NCBI GenBank assembly: GCA_034437515.1
Contig: DAOTTX010000232.1
Coordinates: 1 to 64,000 of the forward strand
DNA length: 64,000 bases
From: DAOTTX01 sp034437515
Lineage (GTDB): Bacteria; Chloroflexota; Anaerolineae; Aggregatilineales; Phototrophicaceae
Reading direction: 5' to 3'
Positions 24,994 through 33,041 of this stretch are shown one piece after another. Made by a program: the position numbers and the translations under genes. Positions within the stretch are counted from its first letter, which is position 1, and each line of letters starts with the position of its first letter. The notes under the pieces are model-generated. The model was not told the origin of the DNA, ran no database searches, and saw only the letters and a list, made by a program, of their open reading frames with translations.

Positions 24994-25320
24994 TTAATAA
25001 TGAAACAGTGTGCTACCCGCGCCATCTAAGGGTGACGGATGGTGCGAAAATGTCTTCAGCGCGTTGGTACGAGAGAAAACTTGTTCAACCACTGGTTGCA
25101 AACCGGTTAGGATGAGTTCACCACCGTTGCTGCGCGCATAGGCTTGCATTTCCAAGAGCATACGCAAACCGGGAATACCGAGATAATCGGTGTGCGTCAA
25201 ATCAATCAGCAATGTGTGCTGTCCCTTCCGGATGCGTGCTGCCAACAATCGCTTAAACACAGGCGCGTTGACGCAGTCAAGCCGTTTGCTAATGAGGATG
25301 GTCGTAGATGGTGTATGCAT
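24994..25320 (-). CDS. STAS-domain protein
   Basis: The ATG at 25320, with AAGGGG nine bases upstream, gives a 108-residue single STAS domain; a start 20 codons earlier lacks a ribosome site. The core reads LLIDLTHTDYLGIPGLRMLL, with GIPG in place of the phosphorylated DSSG loop. It is therefore a second STAS protein without the regulatory serine, like its neighbour at 24481. The pair may act in a partner-switching module whose other members are elsewhere. Confidence 0.8.
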   Translation of the reverse strand: MHTPSTTILISKRLDCVNAPVFKRLLAARIRKGQHTLLIDLTHTDYLGIPGLRMLLEMQAYARSNGGELILTGLQPVVEQVFSRTNALKTFSHHPSPLDGAGSTLFHY

Positions 25321-25350
25321 TTTTGACCCCTTACCTTGCACTGTGTGACA

Positions 25351-25380
25351 ATCGTAATCTATTTCGGACAAGTTGTCCAA
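25351..25380 (-). promoter_or_regulatory. Promoter with palindrome before the STAS gene
   Basis: On the minus strand TTGGAC (25375-25380) and TACGAT (25351-25356) are spaced by 18 bases, 31 bases before the STAS ATG. The -35 lies in the perfect palindrome GGACAAGTTGTCC at 25366-25378. A related palindrome covers the -35 of the transporter operon at 28165-28181. A shared regulator is possible but the centre spacing differs (one base against three). Confidence 0.4.
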
Positions 25381-25457
25381 GTGATCTTATTGTAGCTGTA
25401 AACCTTTACAAACGTCAGACTGAGCTAAAACTTTACGTGGGCTTATCTGCGTACCCC

Positions 25458-25485
25458 TTGCGCAAATTTCGAGATCTGTTATAAT
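25458..25485 (+). promoter_or_regulatory. Promoter of the ROK repressor gene
   Basis: TTGCGC at 25458-25463 and a perfect TATAAT at 25480-25485 are spaced by 16 bases, about 100 bases before the ROK start at 25590. The leader between them is A/T-rich with no clear structure. Confidence 0.5.
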
Positions 25486-25589
25486 GAGAATCAAATGATT
25501 TAATTAATCCAATGGATGAAATAATTTTATTTTCATGATGAATATATCTGTCCGTCACCCCATCCTCTACAACAGTTAAAGGCACGTCG

Positions 25590-26795
25590 ATGTTACTGGG
25601 CACCAACGGTAGTGAGGTCAAGCTCCAGAATATCAGCGCAATATTATTGACGCTGCTCCAGCAACGTGATGTTGCTCGTGTGGGGTTAGCCGAAAAACTT
25701 GGCGTCTCGACATCGACGGTGACCAACCTGGTCAACGAGTTGATTAAGCTGGGTCTTGTGATTGAAGAAGGTACAGTACGCCCTGAAGAACCCGTCGTCG
25801 GTCGTCCACAGCGGGCATTGCATCTAGTCCCGGACGCCCGTTATGCCCTCGGTGTACACATCAACGTTGGCATGGTCTACATTGCACTCACCGATATGTG
25901 CGGCAAACCGATCACGACGAAAGATTTCAGTCACTCCGTTGATGTCCCCTGGGTAGAAGTGCTTGACCGCATCTGTACGATGATTACGGAAATCTTGCAC
26001 TCCCACGACCGGGCGAAAATCGTCGGTGTGGGTGTGGCGGCATCGGGGCTGGTGCATCAGACGACGGGTGTTAACGTGGTCGCGCCGAACCTCAAATGGC
26101 ACAACGTCCCCATCCGAGATTATTTACAAGAAAGGCTCGATCTGCCGGTCGCGGTGGAAAATAATGTGCGGGCGATGGCGCTCGGTGAAGCGTTATTCGG
26201 CGAAGCGCGTGGTGTCTACTCGACGGCGTTCGTCTATGCGCGGGTCGGCGTGGGGGCCGGGTTCGTGGTCGGCGGGCAGTTGTTTCGTGGCGCGGCAGCC
26301 GGTGCAGGGGAGATCGGACATACTAAGATCATCTTCCAGAACGGCGCGACCCGCGAAGTCAAAGACCTGGAAGAATTGTTCTCCGAAGGGGCGATCCGCA
26401 CCCTGGCGAAAAACATCATCGCCGCAGACCCACATCACCCATTATATGGTATTGACCCAACCCTGGGCGATATTTGTGCGGTCGCGTCGGAAGATGAACG
26501 CATCCGTGAGATGCTGGAAGACCGCGCTTATCATATGGGACTGGCACTGGCAAATCTGGTTAACATCTTCAACCCGGAGTTGATCGTATTGGGCGGTATT
26601 TTTCTAAACCGCCCGGATGTGTTTATGCCGATGATCGAAGCGACTATCAGAGAAAATGCGTTCGCTGACCTGGGTCAGAAGGTGCGCTTATGTTTAACAA
26701 GTTTCGGCAACGACGCCGGTATGATCGGCGCGGCAGCGGTTGCGCTGGAACGGTATCTATACCGTCCGGTGGATACGATGGCTTACACACGCTAA
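25590..26795 (+). CDS. ROK-family transcriptional repressor (XylR/NagC type)
   Basis: A 401-residue ROK protein with an N-terminal winged helix (about residues 10-60; VGLAEKLGVSTSTVTNLVNELIKLG) followed by a sugar-kinase-like ROK domain. This architecture marks a sugar-responsive repressor. The phosphate loop is degraded (YALGVHINVGMVYIAL), the zinc motif CxCGxxGC is absent, and ENNVRAMALGEALFG is present. It opens a plus-strand cluster of isomerase, transporter, transaldolase, GH4 and sulfo-lyase-like genes and is the natural local regulator. The next gene begins 19 bases after its stop, so the two are probably co-transcribed. Confidence 0.88.
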   Translation: MLLGTNGSEVKLQNISAILLTLLQQRDVARVGLAEKLGVSTSTVTNLVNELIKLGLVIEEGTVRPEEPVVGRPQRALHLVPDARYALGVHINVGMVYIALTDMCGKPITTKDFSHSVDVPWVEVLDRICTMITEILHSHDRAKIVGVGVAASGLVHQTTGVNVVAPNLKWHNVPIRDYLQERLDLPVAVENNVRAMALGEALFGEARGVYSTAFVYARVGVGAGFVVGGQLFRGAAAGAGEIGHTKIIFQNGATREVKDLEELFSEGAIRTLAKNIIAADPHHPLYGIDPTLGDICAVASEDERIREMLEDRAYHMGLALANLVNIFNPELIVLGGIFLNRPDVFMPMIEATIRENAFADLGQKVRLCLTSFGNDAGMIGAAAVALERYLYRPVDTMAYTR

Positions 26796-26814
26796 CGATT
26801 AGGAAAGAACACTT

Positions 26815-28149
26815 ATGCCCACTTCACTCGGATTAATCCCCATTGCAAGGCCGACCTTTGATGTGCCGCTGGCAGAGGAAAAGACCGCACAGGTACGCGA
26901 GGCGTTGACCGGTGCCGGGTTTGAATTGCGCGGCCCCGCAGCCCTGGTGATGGATGCCGATAGTGTTGCTGCGGCGATCCATGATTTGCAGGACAACCCG
27001 CCGCCGCTGTTGGTGTTGCTGCAAGCGTCCTTTGCGGATAGCACGATGGCGGTGCAGATCGCCCGTGCAATTGATCGTCCGTTGCTGTTGTGGGCATTGC
27101 CAGAAGAACGGGTCGGTGGTCGGCTGCGGTTAAATTCCTTCTGCGGGATCAACCTCGCCGGGCATGGTCTATGTCGCGCCGGGTTCACCTATGAATACGT
27201 CTACGCCGAACCGGACGACGCCGACGCACTCAACACCGTGCAGATCACCGCACGAGCGGCAGCCGTCAAGCATAACCTGACGACCGCGAAGATCGGTCGC
27301 ATCGGGGAGAACCCCGACGGATTTGACACCTGCCTCGTTGATGAAGTCGGCTTAAAAGAACGGCTCGGCCTCGATGTGGTGCAGGTGGCGCTCGGCGAAG
27401 TATTCGAGGGCGCGAAGCAAGCCGAACCGGAAGCAGTCGCCGCTGCCGAAGCAAAAGTCAAGTCTCGCGTCGCTGGCGTCGAGTCGATGGAACCGGAAGC
27501 GACCAGAGGCACGCTCAGCACTTACGTCACCCTGCGTGAAATGGCAGATCAACGTGGGCTGCATGGTCTCGCGGTGCGTTGTTGGCCGGAGTTCTTCACC
27601 GAGATGGGCTGCTCGGCCTGTGGTGCGATGTCCATGATGAGCGATGAGTCCGTCCCGGCGAGCTGCGAAGCCGACGTCAACGGGACGATTACCCAGTTGA
27701 TGCTGCAATGGCTCAGCGGGGAACCGGCGTTCGGCAGCGATGTCGTCAGCTTCGATACTGAGGAGGACATCGCCGTGTTATGGCACTGCGGCCTCGCCCC
27801 ACTCAGCATGGCAGACCCCGACACACAACCAGAAGCGACCATCCACAGCAACCGACAGATGCCGCTGTTGATGCAATTCCCGCTGAAGCCGGGCCGGGTG
27901 ACAATCGCACGGTTGAGCGAAGCCAGCGGCGAGTTCCGTCTGGTGATCGGCACCGGCGAGATGCTCAAAGCACCACCAGCCTTCACCGGGACGACCGGCA
28001 CACTCCGGTTTGACAACGGCGCGGCGGCCGTGCTGGATACGATCATGCGGGAAGGGTTGGAGCATCACGTCTCCCTGACCTACGGCGATCACGTCGAAGC
28101 ATTGGAAGTGTTAGCGCGGATGCTACGTTTGCCGGTGTTGCACTTATAA
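26815..28149 (+). CDS. L-fucose/arabinose isomerase-family sugar isomerase
   Basis: A 444-residue member of the FucI/AraA superfamily, which interconverts aldoses and ketoses using a metal. The N-terminal Rossmann-like part and the C-terminal domain are both present; CEADVNG (residues 284-290) matches the conserved metal-binding Glu/Asp region of the family. It is shorter than true FucI (about 590), like AraA-related and sulfoquinovose isomerases of the transaldolase-type sulfoglycolysis gene sets. With the small transaldolase at 32285 and SuyA/SuyB-like genes, isomerisation of sulfoquinovose to sulfofructose is the preferred but unproven role. The alternative is another aldose. Confidence 0.75.
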   Translation: MPTSLGLIPIARPTFDVPLAEEKTAQVREALTGAGFELRGPAALVMDADSVAAAIHDLQDNPPPLLVLLQASFADSTMAVQIARAIDRPLLLWALPEERVGGRLRLNSFCGINLAGHGLCRAGFTYEYVYAEPDDADALNTVQITARAAAVKHNLTTAKIGRIGENPDGFDTCLVDEVGLKERLGLDVVQVALGEVFEGAKQAEPEAVAAAEAKVKSRVAGVESMEPEATRGTLSTYVTLREMADQRGLHGLAVRCWPEFFTEMGCSACGAMSMMSDESVPASCEADVNGTITQLMLQWLSGEPAFGSDVVSFDTEEDIAVLWHCGLAPLSMADPDTQPEATIHSNRQMPLLMQFPLKPGRVTIARLSEASGEFRLVIGTGEMLKAPPAFTGTTGTLRFDNGAAAVLDTIMREGLEHHVSLTYGDHVEALEVLARMLRLPVLHL

Positions 28150-28164
28150 AATATGAGATCCAGA

Positions 28165-28193
28165 TGGACAAAAATTGTCCATAGCGTTATATA
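28165..28193 (+). promoter_or_regulatory. Promoter and operator of the transporter operon
   Basis: The perfect palindrome TGGACAAAAATTGTCCA (28165-28181, seven-base arms, three-base centre) includes TGGACA as -35. TATATA at 28188-28193 lies 17 bases later, giving a start near 28200. A repressor bound at the palindrome would block polymerase. The ROK protein two genes upstream is the obvious candidate. Confidence 0.55.
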
Positions 28194-28289
28194 TAAGAGA
28201 TGAGACGAAAGGAGCCGCTTATTTGACAGATGTTTCTAAAATAGTTCGCACGAAAATCGTTTAATTATTATGTATGGAGAAGAACCAAA

Positions 28290-29591
28290 ATGAATAAACG
28301 TATTACTGCAATTGCTCTGATGCTGGTGATGGCGTTGATCGTCACCGTGATACCGTCCTTCGCCCAGGATGACGAAATCAACGTCCGTTTTGTGTGGTAC
28401 AACGACGGCACCGAAGGCGATGTGATGCGCGAACTGCTCGACGAGTTCGAGGTACAGAACCCCGGCATCACCGTGACAATGGATGTGCTGCCCTACGCGA
28501 CCGTGCGTGATAACCTGCGCGTCCAGGTGGAATCCGGCGAAGCACCGGATATGGCCCGCATCACCGACTTTGCCGGTATGTCAGGCTTCTACCTTGACCT
28601 GAGTGAATACCTCAGTGACCCGTCACTGATGGAAGACAACTTCAACCCCGCCGTGCTGAACGCCTTCCGCGTCGATGCGGAAGACGAAGGGCTGTACGGC
28701 TTCCCCGATCAGCTCAGTGTGACCGCGCCGTACATCAACCGCACCCTGTTCGAGCAGGCCGGTGTGGATGTCCCCAGTGATGTGATGGAAGAACCGACCT
28801 GGGAAGACTGGTTTACCGCGTTGGACGAAGTCGCCGAATTAACCGGCACACCGTTTACCTTCGCCATTGACAACAAGGGCCACCGCTTCGCGGCCCCGGC
28901 GATGATCCAGGGTACCGAGTTCTTCGACGAAGACGGTATGTTCTCCCTGAACGATGAGAATGACCAGGGCTACCGTGACTTTGCCGTGACGCTCAACGAT
29001 TTGATCGAAAGCGGCAAGTCCCCGGCAGAAATCTGGCTGGGTGGCGGTCAGTTCGCCAGTGCAGATGAATACTTCAGCAACGTGCAGACCGTGATGTACT
29101 ACTCCGGTAGCTGGCAGATCAGCAAGTTCGCTGATGTGATCGGTGATAGCTTTGAGTGGGAAGTCGCGCCGAACCCGTATGGCCCCGGTGGAACCTCCGC
29201 GATGGCGGGTGGTGCTGGTATCGTCGCTTACGAGCAGACCGAGCATCCCGAAGAAGTGGCAATGGTGATGGAATACCTGCTGCAACCGGAAGTCTACAGC
29301 CAGTACAGCGCCAAAGCCCTGCTCATCCCGGCACACGAAGCCGTGATCGAGGCCGGTGTCGAGTTTGAGACGGAAAACGAAGCCATCGCTAATGCGCTTT
29401 CTGCCTTCGCCAACGAAGTGCCGAAGATGCAAGATCAGGCGCTGGCGATCAACCCGCACCCGCTGGCGTTCGCCTACTACGATGCGTCCAACACTCGCCT
29501 GGCACAGTTCTTCGCCGGTGAGCTGACGCTCGACGAAGCGATGGAGCGGCTGCAACAAGATCTCGACGAAGCCGCCGCCAATATGGAATAA
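28290..29591 (+). CDS. CUT1 sugar ABC transporter, substrate-binding protein
   Basis: A 433-residue extracellular solute-binding protein family 1 member. The signal peptide of about 27 residues ends SFAQDDE without a lipobox cysteine. The mature protein has INVRFVWYNDGTEGDVMRELLDEFE and the APDMARITDF region expected of the fold. The ligand should be the substrate of this cluster (sulfoquinovose or its glyceride if the cluster is sulfoglycolytic). GGAGAA precedes the ATG. A hairpin after the stop separates it from the permeases, as in the other CUT1 operon. Confidence 0.88.
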   Translation: MNKRITAIALMLVMALIVTVIPSFAQDDEINVRFVWYNDGTEGDVMRELLDEFEVQNPGITVTMDVLPYATVRDNLRVQVESGEAPDMARITDFAGMSGFYLDLSEYLSDPSLMEDNFNPAVLNAFRVDAEDEGLYGFPDQLSVTAPYINRTLFEQAGVDVPSDVMEEPTWEDWFTALDEVAELTGTPFTFAIDNKGHRFAAPAMIQGTEFFDEDGMFSLNDENDQGYRDFAVTLNDLIESGKSPAEIWLGGGQFASADEYFSNVQTVMYYSGSWQISKFADVIGDSFEWEVAPNPYGPGGTSAMAGGAGIVAYEQTEHPEEVAMVMEYLLQPEVYSQYSAKALLIPAHEAVIEAGVEFETENEAIANALSAFANEVPKMQDQALAINPHPLAFAYYDASNTRLAQFFAGELTLDEAMERLQQDLDEAAANME

Positions 29592-29606
29592 CCGATAGAA
29601 CACTCT

Positions 29607-29630
29607 GGGGCGTCCTGACCGGGACGCCCC
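29607..29630 (+). terminator. Intergenic hairpin after the binding-protein gene
   Basis: GGGGCGTCC at 29607-29615 pairs with GGACGCCCC at 29622-29630 around a six-base loop. Only two T follow, so it is a weak terminator or an mRNA-stabilising hairpin. It occupies the same place as the hairpin at 17990-18017 in the other CUT1 operon. Confidence 0.6.
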
Positions 29631-29694
29631 TTCACCAAATAATATTTTGTGCCCATCGCTGCGCAATAACTAAATTTTTAAGGATAGCCGCCGC

Positions 29695-30759
29695 ATGGAA
29701 AAACAACTCAACATCCCCATCACCAAACCGAGACGCTCGCTTCTGAGCCGTATTATCGGTCCCGGTAGCTTGCTTAATACCATCGCCGGATGGCTGGGGC
29801 AAGGTATTATTGATATCATGGACGCCATCATGACCCCCGTGCAGCGTTTGGTCGGGGTGCGTGGGATGGCTTATCTCTTTATACTGCCGAACCTGTTAGT
29901 TTTCTCCGTCTTTGTGCTGCTGCCAATGATGACCAATTTCGTCTATACATTTACGGGGAGCGATAACCTGTTCCTCGAAGATCGTCCTTACGTGGGCACA
30001 GAGAACATCGAGCGTCTTTTTGAATGTGACAACTTCCTCGAACCGAACACCTGCCGGGAAGACCGCTTCGCCCGTGCGGTGACCAACACCGCGAGCTTTG
30101 TCGTATTTCAGGTCTCATTGATGATCGTGGTTTCGTTGATAACGGCTGTCGTGTTAAACCGCAAAATTCCCGCACGCGGGTTCTTCCGAAGTGTATTTTT
30201 CTACCCCGTGCTACTTTCACCGATTGTGGTCGCCTTCATCTGGAAGTGGATTTTAGAGCAAAATGGTCTGTTCAACGGTTTGATCGTCGGTGCGGGTGGT
30301 GACCCGGTGCGCTTCCTGACGACGGCGAACTGGGCGCGTTTCTGGGTGATTGTCATCAGTGTGTGGTCGCTGATGGGCTTTTACACATTGATCTTGCTGG
30401 CGGGGTTGCAAGCCATCCCCAAAGAATTGTACGAAGCCGCAGAAATCGACGGTGCGAGTGGTTTACAGTCTTTCTGGCAGATCACGATGCCGCTGCTGAT
30501 GCCCACAATGCTGGTGGTGGTGGTGCTTTCGACCATCCGCGCCGTGCAGATCTTCGACGTGGTGTGGGCGTTTACCGGGGGGCAACCGGGGTCAGCGACG
30601 TTATACATTGTGCAGTATATCTACGAAAACGGCTTTACCAGCGCCACCCGACAGTTCGGCATCGCGGCGGCGACGTCACTGGTGATGGCGTCTGTGCTGG
30701 TGGTCTTCACCCTGTTCCAGTTGTATCTCAACCGCCGTAGCGCACTCTCATCCGAGTAG
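29695..30759 (+). CDS. CUT1 sugar ABC transporter permease (MalF-like)
   Basis: A 354-residue permease with a ~55-residue amphipathic N-terminal extension before the first helix, then the usual six helices. The EAA loop is KELYEAAEIDGASGLQSFWQITMPL (about residues 236-260). The first outer loop holds FECDNFLEPNTCRED, with two cysteines that could form a disulfide. It is followed after 12 bases by the second permease. No ATPase gene is nearby. Confidence 0.88.
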   Translation: MEKQLNIPITKPRRSLLSRIIGPGSLLNTIAGWLGQGIIDIMDAIMTPVQRLVGVRGMAYLFILPNLLVFSVFVLLPMMTNFVYTFTGSDNLFLEDRPYVGTENIERLFECDNFLEPNTCREDRFARAVTNTASFVVFQVSLMIVVSLITAVVLNRKIPARGFFRSVFFYPVLLSPIVVAFIWKWILEQNGLFNGLIVGAGGDPVRFLTTANWARFWVIVISVWSLMGFYTLILLAGLQAIPKELYEAAEIDGASGLQSFWQITMPLLMPTMLVVVVLSTIRAVQIFDVVWAFTGGQPGSATLYIVQYIYENGFTSATRQFGIAAATSLVMASVLVVFTLFQLYLNRRSALSSE

Positions 30760-30771
30760 GGGGAAACCGAC

Positions 30772-32157
30772 ATGCAGCGTGCAATCACATTTCTTACGCG
30801 CACTAAAGGTCGGGGCGGCAAACTCGACATTGCCGATATGCTGACCTATACCTATCTGTTTATCGGCACAATGGTGATGTTCGGCCCGGTCTTCTGGTTA
30901 GTGATATCGTCATTCAAGACACAAGAGGAACTCCAACGCTTCCCACCGCGCCTGTTGCCCCATCAAGCGGAGACGGTCGAAGTTGAGGGCTTACAGGGGG
31001 AACGCGCCCTGTTCGACGTGACACTGACCGATGCGACTAACCTCGTCGTCGGTGACATGCGCGTGCGCTTGCGTGACCTCACCGCGCAGACCTTCGAGTT
31101 CGATTTTCCTGATGATAGCACGGTCAGCATCACCGACGGGCAGACGGTCATGTTTGAGCCGGACGAAGACGCCGGTGCTGCTTATCGCCTCGTGCTTGAT
31201 GATGGTACCGAACTTCCGCTGAACGCAGAAAGTGAGATTGACCTCACCACGCTGGAAGCACCGTCCGATGAGGTGAGGATCACAAACGACACATCCTCGG
31301 TGACGTGGCAACGGGGCGCGAACCTGACCGTTGATGTGCCGGATGTCGAACCCTATACACTGGTGCTTGACCCGGCGTTGACGCTGCGGTTAGCGCAGGG
31401 TGTTGGCTTGAACCTCATCAACCCGGAGCGGCCCGGCGTCAGCTTTGATGTGCCACTCAACCGGCGTGATGCAATTGAACGGGTGGAGTTCACATTAGAT
31501 AACTACGTCGAAGGCGTGGAAAGTTTCGCCTTCATACGTTATTTCGCCAACAGTGTATTCGTCACCACCACCGCGACGATCCTCACGCTGATTGTGAACA
31601 GTATGGCGGCCTTCGCGTTGAGCAAATACGAATTCCCCGGTCGCAACGCCATTTTTGTGCTTATCATCAGTACGTTAATGGTGCCGCTTTCGGTGATTCT
31701 GGTGCCGGTCTATCTGTTGATCGTCTCACTTGGCTGGAACAACCAGCTCATCGGCGTCATCATCCCGACCATCGCCACACCGACCGGTGTTTTCCTGCTC
31801 CGGCAATACATGCTCACCATCCCCGATGAACTGATCGAGTCCGCACGGATTGACGGCGCGAGCGAGTGGCGCATCTACTTACAAATCATCCTACCGTTGG
31901 CGGGGCCGGCGTTGGCAGTGCTGGCGATCTTCAGTGTGATGTGGCGCTGGAACGACTTCCTGTGGCCCAAGATCGTACTGACGCGCAGTGAGGTGTTCAC
32001 CTTGCAGGTCGGCCTGGAGAGCTTCCAGGGTGATTTGACCATTCAGCCGCATTTGATTTTGGCAATGACGGTGCTCACCCTGTTACCGATTACGCTGGTG
32101 TTTGGCATCTTGCAGCGGTACATCACCACAGGCATCGCCACAACGGGGATGAAGTAG
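30772..32157 (+). CDS. CUT1 permease (MalG-like) with large extracytoplasmic insert
   Basis: This permease has 461 residues, about 180 more than a normal MalG-like subunit. Helix 1 is at about 26-48 and helix 2 begins near 257. Between them lies a hydrophilic, acidic, beta-rich segment (about residues 60-245, with repeated short strands such as VTLTDATNLVVGD and VEPYTLVLDPALTLRL). By topology it faces outside the membrane. The rest is standard, with EAA loop DELIESARIDGASEWRIYLQIILPL. The insert is of no family I recognise and may help dock the binding protein or the ligand. The smaller insert in the permease at 18979 suggests a lineage trait. Confidence 0.85.
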   Translation: MQRAITFLTRTKGRGGKLDIADMLTYTYLFIGTMVMFGPVFWLVISSFKTQEELQRFPPRLLPHQAETVEVEGLQGERALFDVTLTDATNLVVGDMRVRLRDLTAQTFEFDFPDDSTVSITDGQTVMFEPDEDAGAAYRLVLDDGTELPLNAESEIDLTTLEAPSDEVRITNDTSSVTWQRGANLTVDVPDVEPYTLVLDPALTLRLAQGVGLNLINPERPGVSFDVPLNRRDAIERVEFTLDNYVEGVESFAFIRYFANSVFVTTTATILTLIVNSMAAFALSKYEFPGRNAIFVLIISTLMVPLSVILVPVYLLIVSLGWNNQLIGVIIPTIATPTGVFLLRQYMLTIPDELIESARIDGASEWRIYLQIILPLAGPALAVLAIFSVMWRWNDFLWPKIVLTRSEVFTLQVGLESFQGDLTIQPHLILAMTVLTLLPITLVFGILQRYITTGIATTGMK

Positions 32158-32284
32158 GGAGGCTATCAGCCATACGCAGTCAGTTATTCGCTTATTCGCT
32201 CAGATAGCAGATAGTTGACCGCTTCATGAAATAAACAATTGTGAACCAACGACTGAAAACGAACAGAGTTAAGGAAGGTAACCA

Positions 32285-32974
32285 ATGAAATTTTTCTTAG
32301 ATAGTGCGCTGGTTGATGAGATCAGCCATGCACTAGAGATGTGGGACATCGACGGCGTGACGACCAATCCGGGTCATGTGAAGACCAGCGGGAAGTCGTT
32401 CATGGAAGCAATCAGCGAGATCGCAGAATTGTTCAAGGGCACGGACAAGACCGTTTCCGTACAGACCAATCCGCACAACCACGACGACTACAAGGCCATC
32501 GTCGAAGAAGCCGAGAAGTTTGCGCGCATGTCGCATAACTTTGTGATTAAGATGCCCTCGACCGAAGCGGGCTTTAAAGCCTGTCAGGTTCTCAGTGAGG
32601 ACGGTATCCGCTGTAACCTGACGCTGTGCTTCAGCGCGTTCCAGGCGTTGCAGGCCATGCGGATGGGCGCACATTACATCTCGCCCTTCATCGGCTGGAA
32701 GGAGAACAACGCCGAGGAAACACACAGCTTCATCGAGGAAGTGGTCACCATTCGGGATAACTTCGACTTCCACACCGAGGTGCTGGTCGCGGCGGTGCGC
32801 AATTCCCGCCAGATGATCGACGCGGCGGTGACGGGCGCGGACATCGTCACTGCCGGGTTCTCGGTCTACGAAGAAGGCTTCAAGCATCCCTATACCGATA
32901 TGGGCTTGGGCAAATTCCAGTCTTTCTGGGATGCAACCCCTTACGGTGAGATCAAAGAGACGATGGGATCGTAA
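32285..32974 (+). CDS. Transaldolase-family enzyme (candidate sulfofructose transaldolase)
   Basis: A 229-residue protein of the small transaldolase/fructose-6-phosphate aldolase group. Asp6, the GVTTNPG loop (24-30) and the Schiff-base lysine K89 in FVIKMPST are in place. The region after residue 125 (FSAFQALQAMRMGAHYISPF) keeps the family pattern. Alone it could be an FSA-like aldolase or a transaldolase. Next to an AraA/FucI-family isomerase and SuyA/SuyB-like genes, transfer of the C3 unit from 6-deoxy-6-sulfofructose to glyceraldehyde-3-phosphate, releasing sulfolactaldehyde, is the favoured role. AAGGAAGG precedes the ATG. Confidence 0.78.
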   Translation: MKFFLDSALVDEISHALEMWDIDGVTTNPGHVKTSGKSFMEAISEIAELFKGTDKTVSVQTNPHNHDDYKAIVEEAEKFARMSHNFVIKMPSTEAGFKACQVLSEDGIRCNLTLCFSAFQALQAMRMGAHYISPFIGWKENNAEETHSFIEEVVTIRDNFDFHTEVLVAAVRNSRQMIDAAVTGADIVTAGFSVYEEGFKHPYTDMGLGKFQSFWDATPYGEIKETMGS

Positions 32975-33041
32975 ACGGAACACGCGACAAAACAGATATA
33001 AACTGGTTTTAAACACACCGAGTAAAAGGATTGTATAGAAA

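Noticed and set aside
25433..25735. Minus-strand frame of 100 codons before the ROK repressor
   Set aside because: It overlaps the ROK promoter and coding start, lacks a ribosome site and has no domain.
26750..26765. Perfect 16-base palindrome ACGGTATCTATACCGT as an operator
   Set aside because: It lies inside the last codons of the ROK gene (encoding R-Y-L-Y-R) and has no second copy; chance in coding sequence is more likely.
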